From assembly GCA_900197615.1 (NCBI GenBank), contig FZLR01000025.1:1-36211 (forward strand): a stretch of DNA of 36,211 bases. The letters are read 5' to 3'. Origin of the DNA: Rhodospirillaceae bacterium Spongia-Bin9. Its GTDB lineage: Bacteria; Pseudomonadota; Alphaproteobacteria; Bin65. The notes under the pieces are model-generated. The model was not told where the DNA came from, did not search any database, and saw only the letters and a program-made list of their open reading frames with translations. The translations under genes and the position numbers were made by a program. Position 1 is the stretch's first letter; each line of letters starts with the position of its first letter. Shown one piece after another: positions 1 through 8,265 of this stretch.

Positions 1-442
1 ACGCAGGACCGGCCGCTGCCGGCGGCGGGCTGCCGAGCCGGAGTTCGGCCGGTGTCCAGCGGTCGCGGCGGCGGGCGCGGCGGCTTGCGGCAGTTTCCAA
101 CCCGTAGGAGGTTGCAGCGCCGGACCGTGCGTGGTGGGCAGTGGCGCGCAGGTTGAGGGTTGCGAAGCCGCCCGCCTCTTCCTCGGCAAAGGCGCCGATA
201 TAGACTCCGCAGGATTTGCAGACGAGGAACTCCGCCGTGCGCAGGCCGAAACGGTAGCGGACGAGCCGTTCCGGATCGGTGACGAATACCTTGGCCCGGC
301 CCAGCGGGTCCGAGACGCAGCGTGCGGCGTGGGCACGGCAGAACGAGCAATCGCACTCGCGCGGCCGGATCGTTTCCCAGCTCAAGGCCGTCTTGAGTTC
401 GAAGCCGAGGTTGCCGCAATGACACCGACCGTCGATTCGCAT
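1..442 (-). CDS. GFA-family (CENP-V/GFA domain) zinc protein, 3' end outside window
   Basis: An open frame starts at ATG 442 and runs off the left edge with no stop, giving 147 residues. GGAG lies about 8 bases before the ATG on the minus strand. Seen: RCHCG (Cys7, Cys9), CDCSFC (Cys30, 32, 35) and CKSCG (Cys75, 78). This is the cysteine layout of the GFA/CENP-V fold, which binds zinc. The family was named for glutathione-dependent formaldehyde activation, but most members have no proven reaction, so the substrate is unknown. Family members are usually 120-150 residues, so nearly all of the domain is here. The end is rich in Arg, Ala and Pro and is probably a tail. The gene is convergent with nothing visible and lies 97 bp downstream of the histidine kinase on the same strand. 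Confidence 0.82.
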   Translation of the reverse strand, partial: MRIDGRCHCGNLGFELKTALSWETIRPRECDCSFCRAHAARCVSDPLGRAKVFVTDPERLVRYRFGLRTAEFLVCKSCGVYIGAFAEEEAGGFATLNLRATAHHARSGAATSYGLETAASRRARRRDRWTPAELRLGSPPPAAAGPA

Positions 443-539
443 TGCACTGCTCCGTTGTTGCCGGTCCCGCGAGCGGGTAATTCCGCCCGGAGGATCGCTG
501 AAGCCGAGCCGACGGCGGACCGTGCCCGGAAAGCCGTGC

Positions 540-1877
540 CTAGACCGGAAACCGCATCACCGCGCGCAGACCGCCCATCGGCGATTCGGTCAGAATTATC
601 TCGCCGCCATGGCCGCGCAGAATATCCCGCGCGATCGTCAATCCCAGTCCGGCCCCGCCGGCATCCCGGTTGCGCGCGTCGTCGAGCCGGTGAAAGGGCT
701 TGAGGGCGTTGTCGCGTTCGTTTTCGGGAATTCCGGGGCCGTTATCGTCCACGACGACCAGGATCAGCCCGGCGCGGCGGCTGGCGCGCACCTTGATTTC
801 GCTGGCGAAGCGCACGGCATTGCCGACGATGTTGGTCAGGGCGCGCTTGAAACCGTTCGGCCGGACGGTGGCCTTCAGGCTGGACGGCAGCGCCAGTTCG
901 ATGCGGGCGCCGTCGTCCTGCGCCTTCGCAACGACGTCGCGCACCAACAGGTTGAGGTTTGCCTCCACGGCCTGCTCCAGCCCCTCGCCGCGGGCGAAAG
1001 CGAGATATTCCTCCACCATCCGCTCCATTTCGTCGACATCGCGCCGGAGCGCCTCGGTTTCGGGGCTGTCCCGCTCCAGGGCGAGTCCGAGCTTCAGGCG
1101 GGTTATCGGCGTGCGCAGATCGTGCGACACGCCGGCCAGCATTTCCGTGCGCTGGTCGATCTGGCGCCGTATCCTTTCGCGCATGATCAAGAACGCGGTC
1201 GCCGCCTGGCGGACCTCGGTGGCGCCCCAGGGTTTGAAATCGGGCACATCCCGTCCCTTGCCGAACTGGTCCGCAGCCGCCGCCAGTTCCCTGATCGGCC
1301 GCACCTGGTTCAGCATGAACAACCCGCCGATGAAGAGCAGGATGACGGCGGCGCCGATCGACCAGGCCACATAGAGTTCGGTCGTGATCGGCCGGATTTT
1401 CTTCTTCGTCGCGACGATGTCCAGCGCGCCGCCGGGCGCAGTCACCCGGATTCGGATGTGCCGGTCGTCGTGGTCGCCGTCGATGACGAATTCTTCTGCG
1501 AGAATTCTGTCGAACTGGCGTAGCACCTCGCGTCCGACCTGGCCGCCCATGTTCCGACTTTCCAAGCGGTCCAGGGTCTGCCCCTTGCGGAAGGTCACAC
1601 GCATACCCTGCCCGGACCGCAGCGCGGACAGAATCCAAGCCCGGTCCTTTGCCTCCGGGAAATACCGCATGTGGTTGACGGTCAACTGAATGTTATGGGC
1701 CAGATTCTGCGCCATCCGGCGTGTCACATTCTGAACGTGACGGTCGTAGAAGAACCAGAGCGAGATGAGTTGAACCGCGACGATCGGCAGACCGAGGATC
1801 AGCAGGGAACGGCCGAGCAGGCTTCGCGGCAGGAAGCGGCGCAACGGCGACAGGGACCGGTCGTCGGATAGCGGCAT
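540..1877 (-). CDS. EnvZ-type sensor histidine kinase
   Basis: 445 residues. Membrane segments are at about 23-45 and 167-190, bracketing a periplasmic sensor region of about 120 residues. A HAMP-like linker follows to about 240. The phosphorylated His252 lies in the H-box VSHDLRTP. The ATPase domain has the N-box around NIVGNAVRF (349-357), the G1 box DDNGPGIP (about 377-384), and a G2 box GGAGLGLTIARDI (about 408). These are all the parts needed for autophosphorylation. It lies 18 bp downstream of the response regulator gene on the same strand and is almost certainly its partner. GGAGGAG lies before the ATG. The periplasmic signal cannot be read from the sequence. Order and motifs resemble EnvZ/RstB-like kinases. 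Confidence 0.93.
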   Translation of the reverse strand: MPLSDDRSLSPLRRFLPRSLLGRSLLILGLPIVAVQLISLWFFYDRHVQNVTRRMAQNLAHNIQLTVNHMRYFPEAKDRAWILSALRSGQGMRVTFRKGQTLDRLESRNMGGQVGREVLRQFDRILAEEFVIDGDHDDRHIRIRVTAPGGALDIVATKKKIRPITTELYVAWSIGAAVILLFIGGLFMLNQVRPIRELAAAADQFGKGRDVPDFKPWGATEVRQAATAFLIMRERIRRQIDQRTEMLAGVSHDLRTPITRLKLGLALERDSPETEALRRDVDEMERMVEEYLAFARGEGLEQAVEANLNLLVRDVVAKAQDDGARIELALPSSLKATVRPNGFKRALTNIVGNAVRFASEIKVRASRRAGLILVVVDDNGPGIPENERDNALKPFHRLDDARNRDAGGAGLGLTIARDILRGHGGEIILTESPMGGLRAVMRFPV

Positions 1878-1895
1878 CTCGGTTCCGCTCCTCCG

Positions 1896-2582
1896 TCAGT
1901 CCGGCACCAGGGCGTAGCCCTTGCCGCGGACCGTTTGCAGATAGCGCGGGTCCCTGGGATTCGGCTCTACCTTGCGGCGCAGCCGGGTAATCAGGACGTC
2001 GATCGCCCGCGCGCTGCCTTCCAGTTCGCCTTCTTCGGTCAGGGTGTCCCGCCCGACCGGCTCCCCTGCACGCACGGCCAGAACCTTCAGCACCCGCGCC
2101 TCAGTCTCGGTCAGCCGGACCCGCGCGCCGGCGCGCGTCAGTTCGAGCCGGCGCATGTCGAACAGGCACGGCCCGAAGGACAGCGCGCTCCGGACATTTG
2201 CGGAATCCGTCCGCTGGCGCCGCAGCGCCGTTTTGATGCGCAGCAGAAGCTCCCGCGGCTCGAAGGGTTTGGGCAGATAGTCGTCGGCGCCGCGCTCCAA
2301 CCCGGCGATCCGGTCGTCCGCCTCGCCCATCGCGCTCAGCATGAGGATCGGCACCGACGACGTGCGGCGCAGGCCCTCGGTAAGCGACAGCCCCGATTCG
2401 CCCGGCATCATCACATCGACGATCAGCAGATCGAAGGTGAAGGATTCGAGCTTTCGCCGCGCCTCTCCAGCATCGGCCGCCACATCGACCAGAAAGCCGT
2501 TGTCTGCGAGGAAGCGCCGCAGCAGGTCGCGCAGGCGCTTGTCGTCGTCCACGACCAGAATATGGGCGCCGCTGTCTTCCAT
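1896..2582 (-). CDS. OmpR-family response regulator
   Basis: 228 residues. The receiver domain (about 6-120) has the acidic pair Asp12/Asp13, phospho-acceptor Asp56 in LLIVDVMMP, and the Lys in YLPKPFEP. The switch Thr position is Ser (LSAMGE), which is common. The C-terminal winged helix (about 130-228) carries the OmpR signature [20 protein letters not shown] and GKGYALVPD. It is the first gene of a two-gene operon with the kinase at 540-1877 and is divergent from ilvE across about 320 bp. The targets are unknown; autoregulation from the shared intergenic region is plausible but not shown. Confidence 0.94.
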   Translation of the reverse strand: MEDSGAHILVVDDDKRLRDLLRRFLADNGFLVDVAADAGEARRKLESFTFDLLIVDVMMPGESGLSLTEGLRRTSSVPILMLSAMGEADDRIAGLERGADDYLPKPFEPRELLLRIKTALRRQRTDSANVRSALSFGPCLFDMRRLELTRAGARVRLTETEARVLKVLAVRAGEPVGRDTLTEEGELEGSARAIDVLITRLRRKVEPNPRDPRYLQTVRGKGYALVPD

Positions 2583-2736
2583 TGCCGTTGCCCGTTTATC
2601 CTCGCCGGCGGACTACCGGCGAGTGCCGGTGCCCGCAACCCCGGCCGGGAGCAGACGGGAGCCCCGGTCGGCCCGGCGGCCGGTCGCACAGAAAAAGGGG
2701 GTGCCGCCCTGGCTGCCACGGCGTTGCATGAACGGT

Positions 2737-2781
2737 ATGACATCGGTCATCGTTGACTCATTTCCCTAACAATGTTACCCA
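2737..2781 (+). promoter_or_regulatory. candidate ilvE promoter with upstream inverted repeat
   Basis: TTGACT (2753-2758) is followed after exactly 17 bases by TACCCA (2776-2781), about 120 bp before the ilvE start. Directly upstream is the inverted repeat ATGAC-ATCG-GTCAT (2737-2750). The same -35/-10 form (TTGACC, 17, TACCGT) precedes leuA. The match to a sigma-70 -35 box is good; the -10 box is weak, as is often so in high-GC alphaproteobacteria. The inverted repeat could be an operator. This is inference from pattern only. Confidence 0.4.
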
Positions 2782-2902
2782 GCGCGCCCATTTGTTGAAA
2801 TAATCTAACCCGAATCGTCGGGAAAGGCCATGGGCCGCAGCAGGAGCCGTTCCGCTGCCGCCGGGCCGGCACGGCGACGGGCAATCCCGGGAGTTGCGAC
2901 GA

Positions 2903-3814
2903 ATGTCCATGCCGCCGTTTCACGACCGCGACGGTCGGATCTGGCTCAATGGCGAGCTGATCCCCTGGCGCGATGCCAATGTGCATGTTCTGACCCACGG
3001 TCTGCACTATGCCAGTTCCGTGTTCGAGGGCGAACGCGTCTATGGCGGCGAGATTTTCAAACTGACCGAGCATACCGAAAGGCTGCACCATTCCGCCAGA
3101 CGGCTGGATTTCGAAATACCCTGGTCGGTGGCGGAAATCGACGAAGCCTGCCGGCAGGTCGTCGCGAACCAGGGGATCGTCGACGGCTATGTCCGCCCCG
3201 TCGCCTGGCGCGGTTCCGAGATGATGGGCGTTTCGGCCCAGCAGACCAAGGTGAACCTCGCCATCGCAGCCTGGGAATGGCCGGCCTATTTCACGCCGGA
3301 AGCACGCCTTCAGGGCATCCGCATGACAGTGGCCGAATACCGCCGTCCGGACCCGGCGACGGCGCCGACCGACAGCAAGGCCGCCGGCCTGTACATGATC
3401 TGCACCCTGTCGAAGCACGCCGCCGAAGCCGCCGGCTATAACGACGCGCTGATGCTCGACTGGCGCGGGCAGGTCGCCGAGGCGACGGGCGCCAACATTT
3501 TCCTGGTCCAGAAGGGCGTGCTGCACACGCCGGTCCCCGACTGCTTCCTGGACGGCATCACGCGCCGGACGGTGATGGACCTGGCGCGTCGGCGCGGCTA
3601 CGAGATCGTCGAGCGCGCGATCGTGCCGGAGGAATTCGCGCACACCGACGAAGTGTTCCTGACCGGCACCGCCGTGGAAGTAACGCCGGTGCGCGAGATC
3701 GACGATTACCGCTTCAATGTCGGCGAGATCACCCGCACGCTGGTGGCCGACTACGACGCGCTGGTCAACCGGAGCAGCGACAAGGCCGCATCGGCCCGGG
3801 CGAGCGCGGCCTGA
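2903..3814 (+). CDS. ilvE: Branched-chain amino acid aminotransferase (class IV PLP)
   Basis: Moves an amino group between glutamate and the 2-oxoacids of Leu, Ile and Val (EC 2.6.1.42), cytosolic, PLP-dependent. Seen: THGLHYASSVFEGERVY near the N-terminus, RLHHSARRL, the PLP-binding Lys in TDSKAAGLY (Lys159 from this start), and the C-terminal DEVFLTGTAVEVTPVREID. The ATG at 2903 is chosen because GGGAG (2889-2893) lies 9 bases upstream. An in-frame TTG at 2894 would add three residues and has no site of its own. The length of 303 residues is normal. It is convergent with the DUF3179 gene, with stops 3 bp apart. D-amino-acid aminotransferase is a related fold, but the sequence fits IlvE better. 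Confidence 0.93.
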   Translation: MSMPPFHDRDGRIWLNGELIPWRDANVHVLTHGLHYASSVFEGERVYGGEIFKLTEHTERLHHSARRLDFEIPWSVAEIDEACRQVVANQGIVDGYVRPVAWRGSEMMGVSAQQTKVNLAIAAWEWPAYFTPEARLQGIRMTVAEYRRPDPATAPTDSKAAGLYMICTLSKHAAEAAGYNDALMLDWRGQVAEATGANIFLVQKGVLHTPVPDCFLDGITRRTVMDLARRRGYEIVERAIVPEEFAHTDEVFLTGTAVEVTPVREIDDYRFNVGEITRTLVADYDALVNRSSDKAASARASAA

Positions 3815-3817
3815 GTC

Positions 3818-4861
3818 CTATTCCGTAGCCGCAAGGCTGTGGATTTTCCCGTCCGGGTGGAAGGCATGGAAGGCGAAGGCGAAGGAGACGTCGTGCACGG
3901 CGTCCTGCCATTGGCCGCGCGCGCCCTTGCGCTGCACGACGACGTTGCCGATATCGCGCCCCTCCGCGATCACGGCGCTGTCGAGGGCTGAGGCCTGCCC
4001 CTTCTCCCAGGTAATGACGTAGGCGCCGGCAGTCACCCTGCCCTTCTCCCGCAGCAGGCTGAAGGTCCAGGCCTGTTCGCCGATCACGACGACGCGCTCC
4101 AGCGGCGGCACGCCGGGCGGCAGGCTGCCGACATCGAAGTAGGGGCGGCTGCGGCTGTCGTAGCGGTAATAGGGATTCCGGCCGTATTGCCTGATCCCCT
4201 CTCGGCTCGGGACCTGGACCTTGCCGCCGGGGTAGCGGCCGGCATAGCGCTCGAAGCTCTCGACCCTCATCGGCAGCCGTTTGAGCTTCCGGCCGGCCAG
4301 CTCGCCGACGATTCCCAGGCCCAGGAATTGCTGCCACCAGGTTTCGGTCTGACGGTCGTACATGACGAGGTCGGAATGGCGCAGCTTGCCGGTCGTGCCG
4401 AAGTCGAGAACCCGCTCGCCCAGCCGGCGGTCGAACACCACCGCAGAATTACACAAGGGGCAGTAGGTGACCGAGACCGGCATCCCGCCGACCGTATCGT
4501 TGACGATTTCGTGCCACATCAGGATGCGCAGCGGGTAGGCCCGGGCATCGTCGCCAACGACGACGGACACAACAGGTTCCCGCCCCGCCAGGCCTTTCAT
4601 GGCGGCCTGACCGACCGTAGTGAATTCCGGCTTGTCGATCGACGGGATGCCATCCTTGGGCGGGCCGCCGGAGCGGATCGAGGACAGATCGACCCGGACA
4701 TTCGAGAAATCGGTCTTCGGCCATTCCGATTTCCAGGACGAAGGCGCGTCTGCCACGGCGCTCTCGTCGATCGGAACGAAAGCGCTGGCGAGGACGAAAA
4801 TCGCAACGAGCAGTAACGGCCGGCGGCCCGAACCGGGAGAAGGGGGGCGAAGGCGGATCAT
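3818..4861 (-). CDS. DUF3179 domain protein, exported
   Basis: 347 residues. A signal peptide or membrane anchor is at about 12-36 (RRPLLLVAIFVLASAFVP). The DUF3179 core follows, with DDARAYPLRILMWHEIVND, SVTYCPLCNSAVVFDRR and GTTGKLRHSDLVMYDRQTE. The two Cys of CPLC are the family hallmark. The ATG at 4861 is preferred over the longer frame to 4960, since it has GGAG 8 bases upstream and puts the export signal at the N-terminus. The family has no established reaction; the conserved Cys and His residues suggest metal or redox binding, but that is inference. It stands alone between ilvE and mtgA. Confidence 0.85.
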   Translation of the reverse strand: MIRLRPPSPGSGRRPLLLVAIFVLASAFVPIDESAVADAPSSWKSEWPKTDFSNVRVDLSSIRSGGPPKDGIPSIDKPEFTTVGQAAMKGLAGREPVVSVVVGDDARAYPLRILMWHEIVNDTVGGMPVSVTYCPLCNSAVVFDRRLGERVLDFGTTGKLRHSDLVMYDRQTETWWQQFLGLGIVGELAGRKLKRLPMRVESFERYAGRYPGGKVQVPSREGIRQYGRNPYYRYDSRSRPYFDVGSLPPGVPPLERVVVIGEQAWTFSLLREKGRVTAGAYVITWEKGQASALDSAVIAEGRDIGNVVVQRKGARGQWQDAVHDVSFAFAFHAFHPDGKIHSLAATE

Positions 4862-5165
4862 GGCGAAATCTCCGTCCGGCGCTGTCCTGCGGTTCGCGGC
4901 GCCGGCTCCCTGCAACCGTTCAATAGTCCCGGGCGGCCCGGCCGATCCACCGTCGCTCACAGCTTGGTGAGACTGCCGGCCGCGGAGACGCTGGCGCGGC
5001 GGCGGACAACCGGCATCGCCATTTCGGTGATGACTCCTCGTGCCGCGCCGCGATAATGCCGGCCATGGGTGAAACAGGATATCCGCTCCCGATCCCGCAC
5101 CGCGACCCCGGCGGATGCAGGAACGGATTCGAGGACGGGCGCGCCCGGCATAGGGAAACCGCCTG
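4862..5165. other. intergenic, no gene recognised
   Basis: About 300 bp between the divergent DUF3179 and mtgA genes. A 64-codon minus-strand frame (4957-5151) exists but has no family resemblance and no clear ribosome site. No promoter or repeat stands out. It probably holds the promoters of both flanking genes. Confidence 0.5.
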
Positions 5166-5864
5166 ATGTTGCGGATCGCCGGCGCGATATTGCTGGCCGC
5201 TGCGGTTGCCGCGCTTGTCTTCGGCCTGTCGGCCGCGGTCTCGGTTATTGTGCACCGGGCAGTCCCGCCGACCCATACGCCGCTGATGGTCCTGCGGGCG
5301 GTTCAGCGCCGCGACGCCTATCCGGCCCGCTGGCGATGGCGCCCGCTCGACCGGATTTCGCCGCATCTCGTGCGCGCCGCCATCGCCGCGGAGGACAGCC
5401 GGTTCTGCAGCCACAGGGGCTTCGACTGGCAGGCGATCCGCGAGGTGCTGAAGACCCTGGAGGAGACCGGCGGGATCCGCCGCGGCGCCAGCACGATTTC
5501 GATGCAGACCGCCAAGAACGTCTATCTGACCCCGCACCGCTCCTTCGTCCGAAAGGGGCTGGAGGCCGGCTTTACGGTGCTCATCGAGGCGTTCTGGGGC
5601 AAGCGGCGGATATTGGAGACCTATCTCAACGTCGCCGAATGGGGGCCGGGTATTTATGGCGCCGAAGCGGCCGCCCGCGCCTGGTTCCGCCGCAGCGCCG
5701 GCCGCCTGACGCCCCCGCAGGCCGCATTGCTTGCCAGCACGCTGCCGGGACCCCTGCGCTGGCGGCCGGACCGGCCGAACCGACGGATCGCGCGCAAGGC
5801 GCGCATCGTCCGCGAACGGATGCGTCTGGTCAAACCGGGGAAGGACAGGGCGTGCAGGGCCTGA
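5166..5864 (+). CDS. mtgA: Monofunctional biosynthetic peptidoglycan transglycosylase
   Basis: 232 residues, glycosyltransferase family 51. It polymerises lipid II into glycan strands at the outer face of the inner membrane. Seen: an N-terminal membrane anchor (about 3-30), catalytic Glu76 in IAAEDSRFCSHRGFDW, the RRGASTISMQTAKNVYL block, and the second conserved Glu region RRILETYLNVAEWGPGIYG, then AALLASTLPGP. There is no transpeptidase domain, so it is MtgA rather than a bifunctional penicillin-binding protein. The stop lies 24 bp from the stop of the convergent lytic transglycosylase. The C-terminus is short and basic. Confidence 0.95.
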   Translation: MLRIAGAILLAAAVAALVFGLSAAVSVIVHRAVPPTHTPLMVLRAVQRRDAYPARWRWRPLDRISPHLVRAAIAAEDSRFCSHRGFDWQAIREVLKTLEETGGIRRGASTISMQTAKNVYLTPHRSFVRKGLEAGFTVLIEAFWGKRRILETYLNVAEWGPGIYGAEAAARAWFRRSAGRLTPPQAALLASTLPGPLRWRPDRPNRRIARKARIVRERMRLVKPGKDRACRA

Positions 5865-5888
5865 GCGCAACGCCCGGGCGCCGGCCCC

Positions 5889-6983
5889 CTATCGCGCGCG
5901 TCGGCCGGCCGGCGCCGCGCGAAAGGCAGGATCGTCCGGAACCATACCGGAAATGCGCGACTGCAGGGAGATGCGCGCGCGCTGGTGGCGGTTCAGCCGG
6001 GACAGGAAATCTTCGGGCTGGCCGCCTCTGCCCGGCCTGCCGGCCCGCCCGGACCGGCCGCTCGCGAGGACCAGTTCGCTGCCGATCTCGTAGGCCACAG
6101 GCTGCCGGACCGCCGCTTGGGCGAGCGGGCCTGAAAATCGGGCTTTGGGAATCTGCGCGCATGCCGCAACAATCGAATCCCTGGCGAACAGCGCAGCGAA
6201 ACTTTCCCGCGGCCGATGCGGGTGCCTGGCAAAATAGCGCATCGATTCGTCGAACACGGCGACGAACAGATCGATGTAGACCGCATGACCCAGCGGATAG
6301 TTGCGCAGCTTCCAGCGGTTTTTCCGACCGTTCTGCCGGTACAGGCCGCCGGCGTTATAAGCCGCCGCCACCTTCGGCGGATCGAAGCCGGTCAGGCGGT
6401 ATTGCCGATGCAGATAGAGACCGATCATGCGGATATTGTTGGCCGGATTCTCCAGCCAGGCCCGGTCGATCGACTCGTCTTTCAACATATAGCGCGCTGT
6501 GCTGATCAGGATCGCGCCGAGCCCGACGGAAATCCGGTCCGGCGTCTCGCGATCGTCGATATAGCCGCGATATGTCTGGAAGGCGCGCGGATCGAGCGCC
6601 GATTCGTTGACGATGATCGCCAGGAACAGCTCGACCGGGACGCGGTATCTGCGGGCGGCGGCACGGATCAGCGTGCCGTATTTCCGCCACGCCCGCGGCA
6701 CGGATTTCAGCCGGTAATGTTCGCGCGGATGGACGCGGACGGGGCCGCGGCCGGTCAGGATGCCGTCGGCGGTCAGGCGCCAGGGGACGCTGTTGCGGAA
6801 GGATTGCCAGTGGGTAAGGCGGCCGATCTCGATCCGCCGGCCGTTCCAGTTACTGGCGGCAGGAGAGCCAGGCATGGCCGGACGGCAGTGCCGGTCGACC
6901 GAAGCAGCGAGGACGGGCGGCGCAAAGGATGCAATGCACACTGCTGCGCCCGCCATGAAAGGCAATAATCGAAACAAAGCCAA
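5889..6983 (-). CDS. SLT-type lytic transglycosylase, exported
   Basis: Cleaves peptidoglycan strands in the periplasm, judged by family. Seen: a signal peptide ending in FAPPVLA, then a lysozyme-like core with the likely catalytic Glu in LAIIVNESALDP, GLGAILISTARYML, NPANNIRMIGLYL and VAAAYNAGG. The start is uncertain. ATG 6956 gives a signal peptide with no basic residue; TTG at 6983 (or 6977) adds an Arg and gives MALFRLLPFMAG, a better export signal, with GGAG about 13 bases upstream. The C-terminal 80 residues, rich in Arg and Gly, have no known domain. The reading frame stays open upstream to 8213, but that part lies over the TAXI receptor and is not coding. Confidence 0.82.
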   Translation of the reverse strand: MALFRLLPFMAGAAVCIASFAPPVLAASVDRHCRPAMPGSPAASNWNGRRIEIGRLTHWQSFRNSVPWRLTADGILTGRGPVRVHPREHYRLKSVPRAWRKYGTLIRAAARRYRVPVELFLAIIVNESALDPRAFQTYRGYIDDRETPDRISVGLGAILISTARYMLKDESIDRAWLENPANNIRMIGLYLHRQYRLTGFDPPKVAAAYNAGGLYRQNGRKNRWKLRNYPLGHAVYIDLFVAVFDESMRYFARHPHRPRESFAALFARDSIVAACAQIPKARFSGPLAQAAVRQPVAYEIGSELVLASGRSGRAGRPGRGGQPEDFLSRLNRHQRARISLQSRISGMVPDDPAFRAAPAGRRAR

Positions 6984-7232
6984 ACAACCGTAACTTCTCC
7001 AAAGCGCCCGCCTAGCTTGTCCCGCCCGGTCGAACCGGCGGAACCTAGTGCAGTTGCCTGAAAAATTGAACCCGGAATCTTCGCGCACGCCGATTGGTCG
7101 CGATATTCGGCAAGAGGGTGCAAAAAGGCGAGCGGCGCGATTGCCATTGGCGAAGTCCCGCCATGGCGATATTCTGCCCGTAGTGCGTGTCGGCCTCAGG
7201 ATGAGCGACGCCCAGGATCGAGGAAAAGAATT

Positions 7233-8216
7233 ATGCGGATAGTGACATCGGTGCACCTCGCCGGACTGCGATATACGGCCTGGAGCCTCGTCGGCGTCGG
7301 TGCAATCGCGCTCGCTGGGCCGGCCCAGGCGCAGAGCGTCGGTATCGGCACGACCAAGGGCGGCGCAACGGCGCAGGTTACGGCGGCCATCGCCAAGGTC
7401 GTCTCGGCCCATGCCGGCCTGCAGATGCGTCCGCAGCCTTATGCCAACACCTCGCAATACATCCCGGTCGTCAACACCGGAAAACTGGAATTCGCCGCGT
7501 CGAACATCTTTCAGCTCACATTCGCCATCAGGGGCACCGGTATGTCGGAGGGTCGGCCCAACCCGAACCTGCGGATGGTCGCGACCCTGATGCCCTTCCG
7601 TGTTGCTTATTTCGTGAGCGAGAAGTCCGGCATCAAGTCTTTTTCCGATCTCAAGGGCAAACGTCTGCCCGGCTTCAAGAAGCGGGCGCTGGGCGCCTAT
7701 CTGATGCTCGGCACGGCGGCCAATCTCAATGTCCGTACCGCCGGCTGGAATTTCGTACAGGTGCCGAATTTCCCGCGCATGTGGGACGGTTTCAAGCGGG
7801 GCACCCTGGATGCGGCCATCGCCGCCGTCGGCTCCAAACCGACTAGGGACATGAAAGCGGCCCAGGGTGCGCTGCGCATCCTGCAAATCAACGACGACCG
7901 GGATTCCGTTGCGCGGATGCGCCGGCATCTGCCGCAATCCTACGTCATTTCGATGAAGACCAATCCGAAGCTGCCCGGCGTGAACCGGGACGTGAAGATC
8001 ATGGCCTTCGACTACACGCTGTGGGCGCATAAGGATGTGAAGGCCGACATCGTCTACCGCATCGCCAGGTCGATGCACGACCGGGCCGCCGACCTGCGCG
8101 CGGCCGCCCCGCTGTGGCGCAGCTTCAAGGAGGCCGGCATGGCGAAGAATGTCGGCATCGAATATCATCCCGGTGCGATCCGATTCTACCGCGAGAAGGA
8201 TATGTGGCGGCAATAG
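7233..8216 (+). CDS. TAXI-family TRAP transporter solute-binding protein
   Basis: 327 residues. The signal peptide is cleaved after about AQAQ (33-34). The mature part begins SVGIGTTKGGATAQVTAAIA, the usual TAXI opening, with RMVATLMPFRVAYFVSEKSGIKSFSDLKGKRLP and the later AIAAVGSKPT. It is a periplasmic receptor that delivers a ligand to the fused TRAP permease 49 bp downstream. TAXI receptors bind small organic acids or amino acids; this ligand is unknown. GAGGAAAA lies 6-10 bases before the ATG. Receptor and permease form one operon. Confidence 0.9.
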   Translation: MRIVTSVHLAGLRYTAWSLVGVGAIALAGPAQAQSVGIGTTKGGATAQVTAAIAKVVSAHAGLQMRPQPYANTSQYIPVVNTGKLEFAASNIFQLTFAIRGTGMSEGRPNPNLRMVATLMPFRVAYFVSEKSGIKSFSDLKGKRLPGFKKRALGAYLMLGTAANLNVRTAGWNFVQVPNFPRMWDGFKRGTLDAAIAAVGSKPTRDMKAAQGALRILQINDDRDSVARMRRHLPQSYVISMKTNPKLPGVNRDVKIMAFDYTLWAHKDVKADIVYRIARSMHDRAADLRAAAPLWRSFKEAGMAKNVGIEYHPGAIRFYREKDMWRQ

Positions 8217-8265
8217 GGGCCTGACGTCCCGCCTCCCGGAATAGCCCGCACCAATTGACCGGGAG

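Noticed and set aside
131-703. Plus-strand 190-codon frame at the left end
   Set aside because: It covers the GFA-family gene on the other strand, which has clear Cys motifs.
4957-5151. Minus-strand 64-codon frame
   Set aside because: No recognisable protein features or ribosome site; judged chance.
6984-8213. Long minus-strand frame continuing upstream of the SLT transglycosylase
   Set aside because: It lies opposite the TAXI receptor, has no family match and no export signal; only the part below 6983 is a gene.
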